From positions 124,001 to 188,000 of the forward strand of contig CANMVS010000003.1 of NCBI GenBank assembly GCA_947501445.1: a stretch of DNA of 64,000 bases, given 5' to 3'. Of this stretch, positions 52,510 to 62,700 are shown one piece after another. Each line of letters starts with the position of its first letter. Positions within the stretch are counted from its first letter, which is position 1. Source of the stretch: an uncultured Rhizobiaceae group bacterium (lineage in GTDB: Bacteria > Pseudomonadota > Alphaproteobacteria > Rhizobiales > Rhizobiaceae). A model generated the notes under the pieces. That model searched no databases. It was given only the letters and a program-made list of their open reading frames with translations, and was not told where the DNA came from. The translations under genes and the position numbers were made by a program.

Positions 52510-53837
52510 CGCAACAGCCTTTCTTCATAGGGATAGCTGGTCAGGTTCTCATAGCCATCGTCGGTTATCAGAACCTGATCTTCCAGTTTGACCCCGACCT
52601 TGCCGCCAAGGGCACCCGCATAAACCTCAACACACAGGACCATTCCAGGTTCCAGTTGACCCGGATAACCGCAGGCCTGGTAATCCTCCGGGTAGCGAAT
52701 ACTGGGAAATTCGTCACATAAGCCGACGCCATGGGCGATGACACCGTAACGTTGGGCGCGATATTGTTCTGGCAGGCGATGGGCCTTTTGGGTGATTTCT
52801 TCAAAGCCCATACCCGGGCGCATCAGTTCCATATTGGTCATGATGTGTTCATAGGCGATCTTATAGTGATCCCGCTGTTCCTGTGTCGGTTCGAAGTCGC
52901 CGATCATCCAGGTGCGCGACATGTCAATGCATATCCCATAGGCGCCGATCAGGTCCGTATCGAAGGCCAGCAATTCGCCATGCTGCATAATGCGCGGGCC
53001 GCTCTCCTGAAACCAGGGATTACTGCGCGGACCGGTGGATAGCAGCCGCGTTTCTATCCATTCTCCGCCGCGGCGAATATTGCCCGTATGCAAATGTGCC
53101 CAGACATCATTTTCACTCAGGCCAGGCTGCACGGCCATGTGCATTTCACCAACAGCGGCTTCACAGGCGTGCATGGCGCATCGCATTGCCAGCAGATCAT
53201 CGGGACCTTTTATGGCACGCGCAAATTCAGTCACTTCCTGACCATCGTGTATTTCAACGCCCAGGTTTTGCAGGGCTGCATAGCCGGCGTGTTCAATTCT
53301 GTCGACGGCGAGGCGTCGGTTTGAGCCACCGTGCTGGCGCAGTAAATCATCGACCTCCGAGGCAAACAGTCGGGCGTGTTCGTCAACGCGGCTGCCGCTT
53401 TCGAAGTAGAAAAAACTGGCGCCGTGACGCACTTCGCGCACATGGGGCACATGGCTTGAGAGATGTTCGCAACTGTGAAAATCCCACAGGACCACATAAC
53501 CGTCCGCCGAGATAAAGCAGGCGCGCACCGGATTGTGGGTGATCCACAGCTGCATATTGGTTGTGTCGGTCGCATAGCGAATATTCAGCGGATCAAAACA
53601 CAAAAGCCCGGCGTAATCATGTTTGCGGATCTGTTGCACCAGCCGTTCCAGCCGGTATTGCCGCATCGCATCCAGATTTGGAGCGCTGAGGCCGGCCGCC
53701 TGCCATTCGGCAAAAGCCAGCGCCGTCGGACCAATCTCAACCCGGTCATTGTCATCGGGTGTGCCGTCGGGTTTCAGTGGTGTTGCCCGTCGGCGACTAG
53801 GGTCTATCTTCTGGTTTGATATCGAAAAAGCACCCAT
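52506..53837 (-). CDS. dddP: DddP-type dimethylsulfoniopropionate (DMSP) lyase, M24 fold
   Basis: 443 residues from ATG 53837, against about 446 for known DddP. Long stretches match DddP: NIRYATDTTNMQLW, EIGPTALAFAEWQAAGL, RGGEWIETRLL, LEPGMVLCVE and GYENLTSYPY. All iron ligands known from the Ruegeria crystal structure are present with spacing kept: Asp293, Asp295, Asp305, His369, Glu404, Glu419. The catalytic Asp375 lies six residues after the His (HGVGLCDE). DddP cleaves DMSP to dimethyl sulfide and acrylate in the cytosol. Some DddP-like M24 proteins could be peptidases, but the conserved catalytic Asp argues for lyase. No DMSP transporter or acrylate genes lie beside it. Confidence 0.85.
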   Translation of the reverse strand: MGAFSISNQKIDPSRRRATPLKPDGTPDDNDRVEIGPTALAFAEWQAAGLSAPNLDAMRQYRLERLVQQIRKHDYAGLLCFDPLNIRYATDTTNMQLWITHNPVRACFISADGYVVLWDFHSCEHLSSHVPHVREVRHGASFFYFESGSRVDEHARLFASEVDDLLRQHGGSNRRLAVDRIEHAGYAALQNLGVEIHDGQEVTEFARAIKGPDDLLAMRCAMHACEAAVGEMHMAVQPGLSENDVWAHLHTGNIRRGGEWIETRLLSTGPRSNPWFQESGPRIMQHGELLAFDTDLIGAYGICIDMSRTWMIGDFEPTQEQRDHYKIAYEHIMTNMELMRPGMGFEEITQKAHRLPEQYRAQRYGVIAHGVGLCDEFPSIRYPEDYQACGYPGQLEPGMVLCVEVYAGALGGKVGVKLEDQVLITDDGYENLTSYPYEERLLR

Positions 53838-53970
53838 GCCGCGATCTGCTCCATTGCTGTCAATGGCGCTACAATCGCGGAATTTTACGGAAAATGCCTC
53901 TTTGTCAGCGACGGCAAAAATCCGAATTGCGCCTGTTGAATCAATGCAACAGGCTAAAGATGACGGTGTA

Positions 53971-55008
53971 TCAGGCGCGTTTGAGGTATGCGGCAATGAT
54001 ATCGCGGGCGGCCTCAAGGTCACCACGGTGGATCATTTCTGTCACCGTATGAATATAGCGGGTGCCAACAACGATGCCGAAAGCGCGCGCGCCGGCTGCG
54101 GCCTGTTGGGCAGCAGCGCCATCCTGTCCGCCCGCCCGCAACATGGTGCGCTGGAATGGGATTTTTTCATCCAGTGCAATGGCTTCGACTTCACGCACAA
54201 GATCGCGATCCGCGATGAAGCTGGAATCCTTGACATGCAGACCAAAGCCTTTGCCGTGCTCGGTGGTGCGGTCCTGTTCGGGAACACCCGGCGTGTCACA
54301 GGCCAGTGTTGTGTCAATGCCAATACCGATGTCTGGTTTGATGGCGAAGGAAGCAGTGCGTGCACCGCGCAGACCAACCTCCTCCTGACAGGTAAAGGCG
54401 ACATGAATTTCGCATGTGTGTTGGGCATCGCCCAAGGCGCGAATGGCCTCTATGCCAAGCCAGCAGGCGACGCGATTATCCAATGCCTTGGAGACGATTT
54501 TTTCGCCAACCTCAATCAATGGTTCGTCCATGGTAACCATGTCACCGACATTGACGTGATCTTTCGTGGCTTCGCCAAGCCCCAGATCAATAACGAACTC
54601 GGCAACTTCCGGAATTTTCTTGCGCTCTTCAGGCGATGCAATATGCACAGGCCTGCCGCCAGGGTTCATGACCCCCTTTATGTCGCCATTGTCTGTCGAT
54701 ACGAGCACCCGCCGCGAAAACAGATTTCGCGCGTCAAACCCACCAACGGGCTGGACGTAGACAAACCCCTTGTCCGTTATATGCGAGACCAGAAAACCGA
54801 TCTCGTCCATATGGCACAACAACATGATTTTCTTGGTGTCGGCAGTTTTTTTACGCGCATCACGGCGGCACAATAGTGAGCCCATGGGGTCAACGGTGAT
54901 TTCGTCGAACAGCGAACTGATCTCCGAAGTGATAAGCGCACGAACTCTGTGTTCATGGCCAGGCACGCCCGGCGTTTCACAAAGGCGGCGCAATAGATCC
55001 AGATTCAT
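53971..55008 (-). CDS. M42-family aminopeptidase (FrvX/CelM-like)
   Basis: 345 residues: LLCHMDEIGFLV with the first metal ligands, SKALDNRVACW with the bridging Asp, TCQEEVGLRGA with the catalytic Glu pair, IGIDTTLACDTPG, and RYIHTVTEMIH. M42 enzymes form large tetrahedral cytosolic particles that trim peptides. It lies upstream of dddP on the same strand, 133 bp apart, so co-transcription is possible but not forced. Confidence 0.88.
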   Translation of the reverse strand: MNLDLLRRLCETPGVPGHEHRVRALITSEISSLFDEITVDPMGSLLCRRDARKKTADTKKIMLLCHMDEIGFLVSHITDKGFVYVQPVGGFDARNLFSRRVLVSTDNGDIKGVMNPGGRPVHIASPEERKKIPEVAEFVIDLGLGEATKDHVNVGDMVTMDEPLIEVGEKIVSKALDNRVACWLGIEAIRALGDAQHTCEIHVAFTCQEEVGLRGARTASFAIKPDIGIGIDTTLACDTPGVPEQDRTTEHGKGFGLHVKDSSFIADRDLVREVEAIALDEKIPFQRTMLRAGGQDGAAAQQAAAGARAFGIVVGTRYIHTVTEMIHRGDLEAARDIIAAYLKRA

Positions 55009-55096
55009 TCAGGTCAGTCCTCAAACGTCTTTGGGAAGATTTGTCGAGCCTTCAACATAGTATGTGTTGATCAACAAGAACAGTGACGAGGTTAGT

Positions 55097-55195
55097 ACAG
55101 TTCAGGTTTTGTCGGAATCGGCAAAACTTGAATGCATCAATAAAAATCATAAGCCGACACCATTGTCCCGTTTCGGACAAAACGTGAAACGGTCT
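55097..55195 (+). repeat. Dispersed intergenic repeat, copy 9 (full length), in the pyrC leader region
   Basis: ACAGTTCAGGTTTTGTCGGA, CGGCAAAACTTGAATGCATC, then GCCGACACCATTGTCCCGTT and GTGAAACGGTC. It fills part of the 346-bp gap before pyrC. The rest of that gap holds one further hairpin (GCAGGCC 55290-55296 with GGCCTGC 55310-55316) just upstream of pyrC, and no gene. Confidence 0.85.
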
Positions 55196-55354
55196 GGTGC
55201 AACGAAAATGAAGCTTATAGGTGCAATTATGGTTAAATTGCGCTGTAAATGGCGTTTGGGCACTGGCTCTTGCTGTTTTTTGCCTATATGCAGGCCGCAA
55301 AGAAGGTGTGGCCTGCTGGCGTGAGTGGCATGGCCGGAAACGACGGATCATTCC

Positions 55355-56401
55355 ATGCAGATACTGACCATGCGCCGCCCCGATGACTGGCATCTTCATC
55401 TGCGCGACGGCGATATGCTTGAAGCCGTTTTGCCGCACAGCAGTGCCCATTTTGGCCGTGCCATCATCATGCCCAATCTTGTGCCGCCGGTTATTGATGT
55501 GGATGCCGCCAATGCCTATCGTGCGCGGATCGAGAAGGCGCTGCCATCCGGGCATGATTTTACCCCGTTGATGACACTCTATCTGACGGAAACAACAAAA
55601 GCTGATGATGTGGTCGCCGGCTATGAAAGTGGCGCCATTACAGCTGTTAAACTTTATCCTGCCGGTGCAACAACAAATTCGCAAAGCGGTGTGCGTGACA
55701 TTGAAACGGTCTACCCGGTTCTTGAACGGATGGCTGAAGCCGGTGTGCCCCTGTGTGTGCACGGCGAGGAAACAGATCCCGCCGTTGACATTTTTGATCG
55801 TGAGGCGGTCTTCATCGATCGGGTTCTGGCGCCGATGCGTCAAAGATTTCCTGAACTGCGTATCATCATGGAACACGTGACAACCCGCGATGGCGTGGAT
55901 TTTGTACGCGACGGGCCAGATGGAATTGCTGCCACCATTACAACCCATCATCTGATCATCAACCGCAATGCGATCCTGGCGGGCGGCATTCGTCCGCACT
56001 ATTATTGCCTGCCTGTTGCCAAGCGTGAAGAGCATCGCCTGGCGTTGCGGGCAGCAGCAACATCCGGCAACGAGCGGTTTTTTCTGGGTACGGATTCTGC
56101 ACCGCATCTTGATCCGGCCAAAGTCAGCGCCTGTGGATGTGCCGGTGTCTTTTCCTCCATCAATACAATGGGGTGTCTGGCCCATGTCTTTGAGCAGGAA
56201 GCCGCTCTGGACAGGCTTGAGGCCTTTGCATCCCTGAACGGGCCCCGGTTCTATGGCCTTGCCGCCAATGAGGCGAAGATAACAATGATACGGCGGGAAG
56301 CACCTGTGGTTTTCCCGGAAAAAATCGAGACACGATCAGGGCCGGTGACGGTTTTTGATCCAATGTTTGCCATTCACTGGGATGTCGACACGGGCGCATG
56401 A
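55355..56401 (+). CDS. pyrC: Dihydroorotase (class II, E. coli type)
   Basis: 348 residues, the same length as E. coli Pyr[11 protein letters not shown] supplies His13 and His15, VKLYPAG the carboxylated lysine (Lys99), and EHVTT, TTHHL and GTDSAPH the remaining ligands and catalytic Asp. It interconverts carbamoyl-aspartate and dihydroorotate in pyrimidine synthesis. ATG 55355 fits the family start although the Shine-Dalgarno is weak. pyrE follows 33 bp downstream. Confidence 0.95.
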   Translation: MQILTMRRPDDWHLHLRDGDMLEAVLPHSSAHFGRAIIMPNLVPPVIDVDAANAYRARIEKALPSGHDFTPLMTLYLTETTKADDVVAGYESGAITAVKLYPAGATTNSQSGVRDIETVYPVLERMAEAGVPLCVHGEETDPAVDIFDREAVFIDRVLAPMRQRFPELRIIMEHVTTRDGVDFVRDGPDGIAATITTHHLIINRNAILAGGIRPHYYCLPVAKREEHRLALRAAATSGNERFFLGTDSAPHLDPAKVSACGCAGVFSSINTMGCLAHVFEQEAALDRLEAFASLNGPRFYGLAANEAKITMIRREAPVVFPEKIETRSGPVTVFDPMFAIHWDVDTGA

Positions 56402-56434
56402 ACTGTGACCGATTGCATTTGAAAAGGATAATCC

Positions 56435-57136
56435 ATGTTTTCCAATACCTATCCTGAGCGCACACTGGTTGCCGAACTGGTTGCCAAGATGCTGGTTGAA
56501 ATCAAGGCGGTGCATTTTCGTGCAGATGAGCCCTATACATTCACCTCCGGGCTCGCCAGTCCGGTCTATATCGATTGCCGCAAGCTGATCTCCTATCCGC
56601 GCATACGCTCGGCGATCATGGATTTTGCCGTTGCGACCATTCAACGCGATGCAGGGTTTGAGCAGTTCGATGGTGTCGCTGGTGGTGAAACAGCCGGCAT
56701 CCCCTTCGCCGCTTGGATTTCGGAGCGCATGGGACTGCCGATGCAATACATCCGCAAAAAGCCCAAGGGCTTTGGCCGTGATGCCCAGATAGAAGGCGAA
56801 ATGCCCGAAGGCAGCCGCATCATTCTGGTGGAGGATTTGACCACAGACGGGGGCAGCAAGATCAAATTTGCCGAAGCCATTCGCGCCGCAGGCGCAACGA
56901 TCGACCACACATTTGCGGTCTTTTATTATGATATTTTCAAGGATGCGCCGGAGCGTTTGAAAGCCCATGGCATGACACTGCATTATCTTGCCACCTGGTG
57001 GGATGTGCTGGCGGTGTCGCGCAAGAATGGCTATTTCGATGAAAAGACCCTTTCAGAGGTGGAGGCCTTCCTGAATGCACCACTGGAATGGTCTGCGCGC
57101 AATGGCGGCATTTCCGTGCTTCCTGAAAAACCCTGA
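56435..57136 (+). CDS. pyrE: Orotate phosphoribosyltransferase
   Basis: 233 residues. PRPP-binding motif [14 protein letters not shown] (129-142), substrate loop residues in [17 protein letters not shown] and an N-terminal [17 protein letters not shown]. It makes orotidine monophosphate from orotate and PRPP. Together with pyrC it gives two consecutive-group steps of de novo pyrimidine synthesis. Confidence 0.93.
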   Translation: MFSNTYPERTLVAELVAKMLVEIKAVHFRADEPYTFTSGLASPVYIDCRKLISYPRIRSAIMDFAVATIQRDAGFEQFDGVAGGETAGIPFAAWISERMGLPMQYIRKKPKGFGRDAQIEGEMPEGSRIILVEDLTTDGGSKIKFAEAIRAAGATIDHTFAVFYYDIFKDAPERLKAHGMTLHYLATWWDVLAVSRKNGYFDEKTLSEVEAFLNAPLEWSARNGGISVLPEKP

Positions 57137-57155
57137 CAAACGGTGAGGTCCACAG

Positions 57156-58412
57156 ATGGCAAAACCCAATCTTTTGATCGTCGGCGCTGGTGGTGTCGGT
57201 CAGGTCACTGCCAATAAGGCAGTTCAGTTCCGCGATGATTTCGGCTCTATTACGCTGGCTGCGCGCAATGAGGAAAAACTGGCGAAAATTGCCGCTGAAA
57301 TACAGACCCGCTGGGGGCAGGCGGGCGATGCGTCATTTTTGGACGTGCGGTCTGTCAATGCGCGTGATCCTGCCGCAATGGTTGATCTGATCCGCGACAT
57401 TGATGCAAAGATCGTGCTGAATGTTGCTTCTTCCTATTGCAACGCCACGATACTGGATGCCTGTGTGGAAACCGGTGCGCAGTATCTGGACACAGCGCTT
57501 GGTGAAGAAGAGTTTATCGAGGACATTAAATCTCCCTGGTACTCCTATGTGGAATGGCCACGCCGCCCGAAATTTGCAGAGCGTAAAGTCAATGCCTTCC
57601 TGGGCATGGGATTTGATCCGGGTGTGGTCAATATTTTTTGTGCCCACGCACGCAAGCACCTTCTTGATGAAATAAGCTCGATTGACATAATCGATGTCAA
57701 TGCGGGCAGCCACGGGCGCTATTTTGCCACGAATTTTGATGCTGATATCAACCTGCGTGAAGTCAAGGAAGATGTTATCACCTGGCGCAATGGTGCCTGG
57801 GAAACAATTCCGCGACACTCCGAATGGATGGATGTAGTGCTGCCACAGGTCGGCACCCATCGGGTCTATTCCATGGGGCATGATGAGATTCAATCTCTGG
57901 CGGTCAATTTTCCCGGAACCGATCGTATTACCTTCTGGATGGGGTTCGGCGATCATTATCTCAATGTGTTTAATGTTCTGGACAAGCTTGGCCTGACATC
58001 GTCCATTCCCGTCACCGTTGATGGCGTGCAGGTTGCGCCAAACCGGCTGATGAAGGCACTGTTGCCGGATCCGGCCTCACTTGCCGAGGGCTATACGGGC
58101 AAGATCTGTATTGGCGTTGATATTCGCGGCCGCAAAAATGGTGAGGAAAAGCGCTTTTTCATCTGGTCCAATTGTGATCATGAGGACAATTATCGCGAGG
58201 TGGGCAGCCAGTCCATTTCCTATTCTACCGGCATTCCCGTTATCACTGCTGCACGGTTGATGGCTTCTGGCGCATGGAACCCGCAAACCATGGTTCATGT
58301 GGAAGAAATGGACCCGGATCCCTTTCTTAATCTGATGCCCGATGTTGGTATCGACTGGCATGTGGAAGAATTGCCGGTTGATGGCAGTTGGCCCTATCCG
58401 GCGAAAGTTTGA
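57156..58412 (+). CDS. Carboxynorspermidine synthase (saccharopine-dehydrogenase fold)
   Basis: 418 residues. Rossmann motif GAGGVGQ (10-16), then QYLDTALGEEEF, GFDPGVVNIFCAHARKHLLD and DHEDNYREVGSQSISYSTGI, matching carboxy(nor)spermidine dehydrogenases. It reductively condenses aspartate semialdehyde with diaminopropane or putrescine. It is followed by the decarboxylase with a seven-base gap, giving the alternative, SpeD-independent route to (nor)spermidine. Confidence 0.9.
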   Translation: MAKPNLLIVGAGGVGQVTANKAVQFRDDFGSITLAARNEEKLAKIAAEIQTRWGQAGDASFLDVRSVNARDPAAMVDLIRDIDAKIVLNVASSYCNATILDACVETGAQYLDTALGEEEFIEDIKSPWYSYVEWPRRPKFAERKVNAFLGMGFDPGVVNIFCAHARKHLLDEISSIDIIDVNAGSHGRYFATNFDADINLREVKEDVITWRNGAWETIPRHSEWMDVVLPQVGTHRVYSMGHDEIQSLAVNFPGTDRITFWMGFGDHYLNVFNVLDKLGLTSSIPVTVDGVQVAPNRLMKALLPDPASLAEGYTGKICIGVDIRGRKNGEEKRFFIWSNCDHEDNYREVGSQSISYSTGIPVITAARLMASGAWNPQTMVHVEEMDPDPFLNLMPDVGIDWHVEELPVDGSWPYPAKV

Positions 58413-58419
58413 GTGATCC

Positions 58420-59592
58420 ATGTCCAGCGCATTTGAACAGTTTGATCCGGTTCGGGTGCCAAGCCCGTGCCATGTGCTTGACCTGGCGCGCCTGGAAGAC
58501 AATCTGAAACTGCTGCGGCGTGTTGCTGATGCGGCCGATGTCGAGGTTCTGCTCGCGCTCAAGGCTTTCTCCTGTTTCGCCGTCAGCGATCTGATTAATC
58601 AATATCTCAACGGTACAGCCGCAAGTGGTCTGTACGAAGCACGGCTCGGCAAAAAACGTTTCGGCGGTCAGGTGCACGCCTATGTCCCGGGGCTCAAAGA
58701 GGCTGAAATCGCAGATTTGTTGCGGTTTTCGGATCATTTGATCCTCAATTCCCTTGGCCAGTGGCAGCGTTTTCGCGATCTCCTGGAGCAAAAGCCGGAT
58801 GTGGCAATCGGTCTGCGTGTCAATCCTGGCCATAGTGAAGTTAAAAAGCCGCTTTATGATCCCTGCTCACCCTGGTCACGGCTGGGTGTTCCGGCCAGTC
58901 AACTCACACCCGATGATCTGGATGGATTGTCAGGTATCCATGTGCATGGGCTGTGCGATCACGGTTACGATGCATTCGACCGCATGCTGGCAGCAGTTGA
59001 AGAGAACTGTGGCCATCTGTTTACCGCCATCAAATGGATCAATCTTGGTGGTGGGCTGCTGATCACGGATGACGGGTTTCCGGTGCAAAAACTGATTGAC
59101 CGGCTTGCCGGCTTCAAGGGGCGTACCGGGTTGAAAATCTACCTGGAGCCGGGCACAGCCGTCGCACTGCATGCTGGCGCGCTGGTTTCTGAAGTGCTGG
59201 ATCGCAGCAGTAATATTGGCGAGTTGGCGGTCATGGATGCGTCTGCAACCTGCCATATGCCGGATGTGATTGAAGCACCCTTTACGCCGGACGTGATCGG
59301 TGGAAAGGCGCTGTCGCGCAACAAGAAGCCGGCCGCCAACAAACCGCACATCATTCGCCTTGGTGGGCCTACCTGTCTGGCAGGAGATGTTATTGGCACC
59401 TACCGGTTCAAAAAAATACCGCAGGTCGGTGACCGACTGATATTTCTGGATCTTGGCTATTACACGATGGTCAAGGCAACAACGTTCAACGGAACACCGC
59501 TGCCGGCCCTGGCCCTGTGGGACAGTAATACGGATGTCCTCAAGATTGCCCGGGAGTTTTCCTATGTTGATTTTGAGAGCCGTCTGTCCTGA
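58420..59592 (+). CDS. nspC: Carboxynorspermidine decarboxylase
   Basis: 390 residues of the fold-type III PLP decarboxylases. PLP lysine at Lys48 in VLLALKAFSCF, the LNLGGG-like WINLGGGLL cofactor loop, LKIYLEPGTAV and GPTCLAGDVIGTY for the second subunit's active site. It decarboxylates carboxynorspermidine or carboxyspermidine to the triamine. It is the last gene of the pyrC-pyrE-polyamine run, ahead of a strong terminator. Confidence 0.92.
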   Translation: MSSAFEQFDPVRVPSPCHVLDLARLEDNLKLLRRVADAADVEVLLALKAFSCFAVSDLINQYLNGTAASGLYEARLGKKRFGGQVHAYVPGLKEAEIADLLRFSDHLILNSLGQWQRFRDLLEQKPDVAIGLRVNPGHSEVKKPLYDPCSPWSRLGVPASQLTPDDLDGLSGIHVHGLCDHGYDAFDRMLAAVEENCGHLFTAIKWINLGGGLLITDDGFPVQKLIDRLAGFKGRTGLKIYLEPGTAVALHAGALVSEVLDRSSNIGELAVMDASATCHMPDVIEAPFTPDVIGGKALSRNKKPAANKPHIIRLGGPTCLAGDVIGTYRFKKIPQVGDRLIFLDLGYYTMVKATTFNGTPLPALALWDSNTDVLKIAREFSYVDFESRLS

Positions 59593-59668
59593 TAGTGCAG
59601 CGCAGCAATCTGCGATCAGTAAACGCAGCATATATTCTGTAAGTTATTGATACATAATCACTTAAACA

Positions 59669-59713
59669 AAAAATGCTGCGCAGCATTGCTGCAGCATAAA
59701 TGCAGCAATTTTT
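59669..59713. terminator. Bidirectional terminator pair between nspC and the RTX protein gene
   Basis: For the plus strand, ATTGCTGCA (59685-59693) and TGCAGCAAT (59701-59709) form a 9-bp stem followed by a T-run. For the minus strand, the palindrome ATGCTGCGCAGCAT (59671-59684 region) is followed by six T residues. The flanking 59593-59760 stretch is full of further GCAGCA/TGCTGC units. Nothing coding lies here. Confidence 0.8.
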
Positions 59714-59759
59714 GTGCTGCAGTGCAGCATATTGTGTTGTTCTGATGCTGACTTGGTGC

Positions 59760-62700
59760 TCAGACTATGTGGAAATCATCCACATTGAATTGCGCAACTT
59801 GAACATCAAGGAGCGTAACGATGTCTGTACCAATGGTGATCTCCACATTGTCGCCAACATCCTGCGCCGCCGAGATAACGGCCTGCGCATCGGCAAAACC
59901 TGTGTCGATGAGCCGCAGAACGTCGCGACCCTCAGCACCTGCGGCAAAATCGGTGATCGCGTCAGATCCATCACCCAGGTTGAAAACAAATATATCGCCC
60001 CCGGCCAGTCCGGTCAGCGTATCGTCACCACCAGCGCCGGTAATCACGTCATCACCATTCGTTGCGACCAGAGCCTCATCCTGATCGGTTCCCTCAAGTG
60101 AGGTTCCGGGGATCATGTCCGATTGCGCTGCAAAAGATGTTGCGGCTACAACCGAAGCGCCGAAAGTTGATGTGCCGGTGACAATAACGGTGACATCGGC
60201 AGTGTCGGAGGCACCAAAAGGGTCAGTGATGGTGTAGCTGAAGGTATCCTCCACGGTCTCGCCCAACTCCAGTGCATTGATTGCATCCGAGCTTGTCGGA
60301 TCATAGCTGACGGTTCCGTCTGTATTGAACGTCAGGGAGGCGCCAAGCGTGCTTGTTGCTGCAACCGCGGTAATTTCAAGAGTGTCACCATCTACATCAC
60401 TGTCATTGGCGGTCAGCCCGGATATGTCAATCACGGACACGGCACCTTCGCGAACCAGTCCCTCGGTTACTGGTTGGCCGTTAGCGTCGAATACGCGTGC
60501 CTTGACTTCACTGGTCTGGGGGGAGGCGTTGGTGTCAGAGAACGTCGATGAAATCATGAAACCGCCATTGGAGAGAGCGGTCACAGCAGGCACACTGTAA
60601 ATACCGCCGCTTATGGTTTCGTTTATCTGAAATTCATCGCTGACTGGATTGCCGGACGCGTCATAGATACGGGCATTCGAAATCCGGATAATCCCATCTG
60701 CTGATGTTTCATCCGATTGCCAGGTTATGACAAAACCACCACCGGTTAAAGCGGTGATGTCTGGAGAATCCTGGGAAGATTTTGATACACTGCTTACCAG
60801 AAGATCATTTCCAAGGACCCGCCCGTTTTCAGTAAACAACCGCGCCTTGATGGCAAAATCAGGTGTTCCCGGGTCAGAATCGAATGATTGCCAAGTGACA
60901 ATCAACCGGCCGCTTGCAAGTGTTTCAATACGTGAAGCCCACTGATTACCTGCAGTTGCCGAATTGACAAGAAAAGCGTCCTTTGTCGGTTCACCACTGG
61001 CATCGAATATTTGAGCGAAGACTGCGTCACCGTCCATATCAGCTGAAACATGTGTGCTGGCATTCCATGAGACAGCAAACCCGCCATCCTGCATGGCAGA
61101 CACTGATGGGATTGTGCCACCCGATGTCACATTTTCTTCATCTACGGTTATTTCATTGCCCAGCTTTACACCGTCGTTATCAAAGCGCTGCGCTTTGATG
61201 CCACCACCAAACCAGGTTACCACGAAGCCACCACTTTCAAGGCCGGTAACAGTGGGTGCAAGCTGATTGCCGGCGGTGGTATCATTAACCAGAAACGCTT
61301 CGCCGGCGGGAACACCATCGGCATAAAAAATGCGCGCCTTTATTCCATACCCTTCCGTATCGTCAATCTGTTCGCTGGTATGCCAGGTAACGACAAGTCG
61401 GCCATCTGCAAGGGCTGCCACCGTTGCAGCGCCGCGGGAGCCGCCATCCTGCTCGTTTACCTTGATTTCATTTGTCTGAGCCTGCCCCAGCGTGTCGACT
61501 ATTCTGAGCGCAATACCATTGCCATTATAGCTCGACACATGGGCAACATTGCCATTGGCGAGTGTCGCCATATCCGGAGACGCCTGTCCACCCGGATTAT
61601 CCGTCATGACCAGGAATTCCTTGCTGGTCATTTGGTCCACCAACTTATCAGGGGTTGCGGAGGGAGCGGTATTTTCCCCTGCCACAATCAGTTTTGCGGA
61701 ACTATGTGCTACTCCACCATTGCTATCGGTAATATCATAGCTAACTGTGATCTTTTCGGTGCTGGAACCGTCCAAACCTTCAAATTGAGACGGATCGATT
61801 GTGAGGTTTTGCCCATCGGACGTGTAGTTGACCACACGCTGATCATTGCTGGAGGTAACCACAATATTCTTCACGCTACCAGCACCGGGTGCACCGTCAC
61901 TGGTGTCTGGATCGGTGCTGTTTCCCGTAAGGTCAATAACAATCGGGCCGTCAGTTTCATCGTGAGTGCCTGCGTCAATTATCACCGCCGTTGGCGTATC
62001 ATTGCGGCCGTGCACTGTCAGGAATATGGTTTTTTCCGGCTCACCCGTATTCCCGGTCTTTTCAACGTAGCGGATCGTAATTTTTTCACTCTCGCCCTGA
62101 GCCAGGTCGTTGAACTGGGCTGGATTGATACTGACCTCGGATGAATGTTGGGAATATTCTACGGTTCGGCTGTTGTTTGACGATGACACACTCAGAACAC
62201 CGTAACTGATCGTTGAGTCAGAACTATCTTTAAGAGACAATTGGACAGGCCCACTATCTTCCGTCACGCTAGTGGGGTTGTTACTGCTACTGCCGCCGCC
62301 AATGCCACCAAGGCCTCCACCAATATCGATATAGACGGGGGGAGCAACCATGGGGGGAAAAACAACATCTCCTCCATCTCTTTGCACTTGAACAGGAATG
62401 CTGTCATATCCATTATAACCGGCTGCGGGCTTGTAGGTGTATGAACCACCGGCGGCGATTGTCACCTGGCCACCATGGTCCGTGACAAAGGAACCTTCGA
62501 CGAATGATTCATCGGGGTTTAGAGGAATGAAATCCAGCAGGTTGCCTGATGTCTCGGCATCTTCTTCGATGGTGACATCTGCCACCCCCTGCACGGTGAT
62601 GGTAAAACTACCGGTTTGCTGATCACCATTGTCACCTTCTGCGCTGTATACGACGCTCACTGCTGCCGTCTCATCGGGACCGAGACGGGAACTGAACTGA

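Noticed and set aside
53623-54876. 417-codon open frame on the plus strand
   Set aside because: It lies antisense to dddP and the M42 aminopeptidase, both of which have complete catalytic motifs. The antisense product shows no recognisable features.
55052-56185. 377-codon open frame on the minus strand
   Set aside because: It is antisense to pyrC and runs into a dispersed repeat; no family features.
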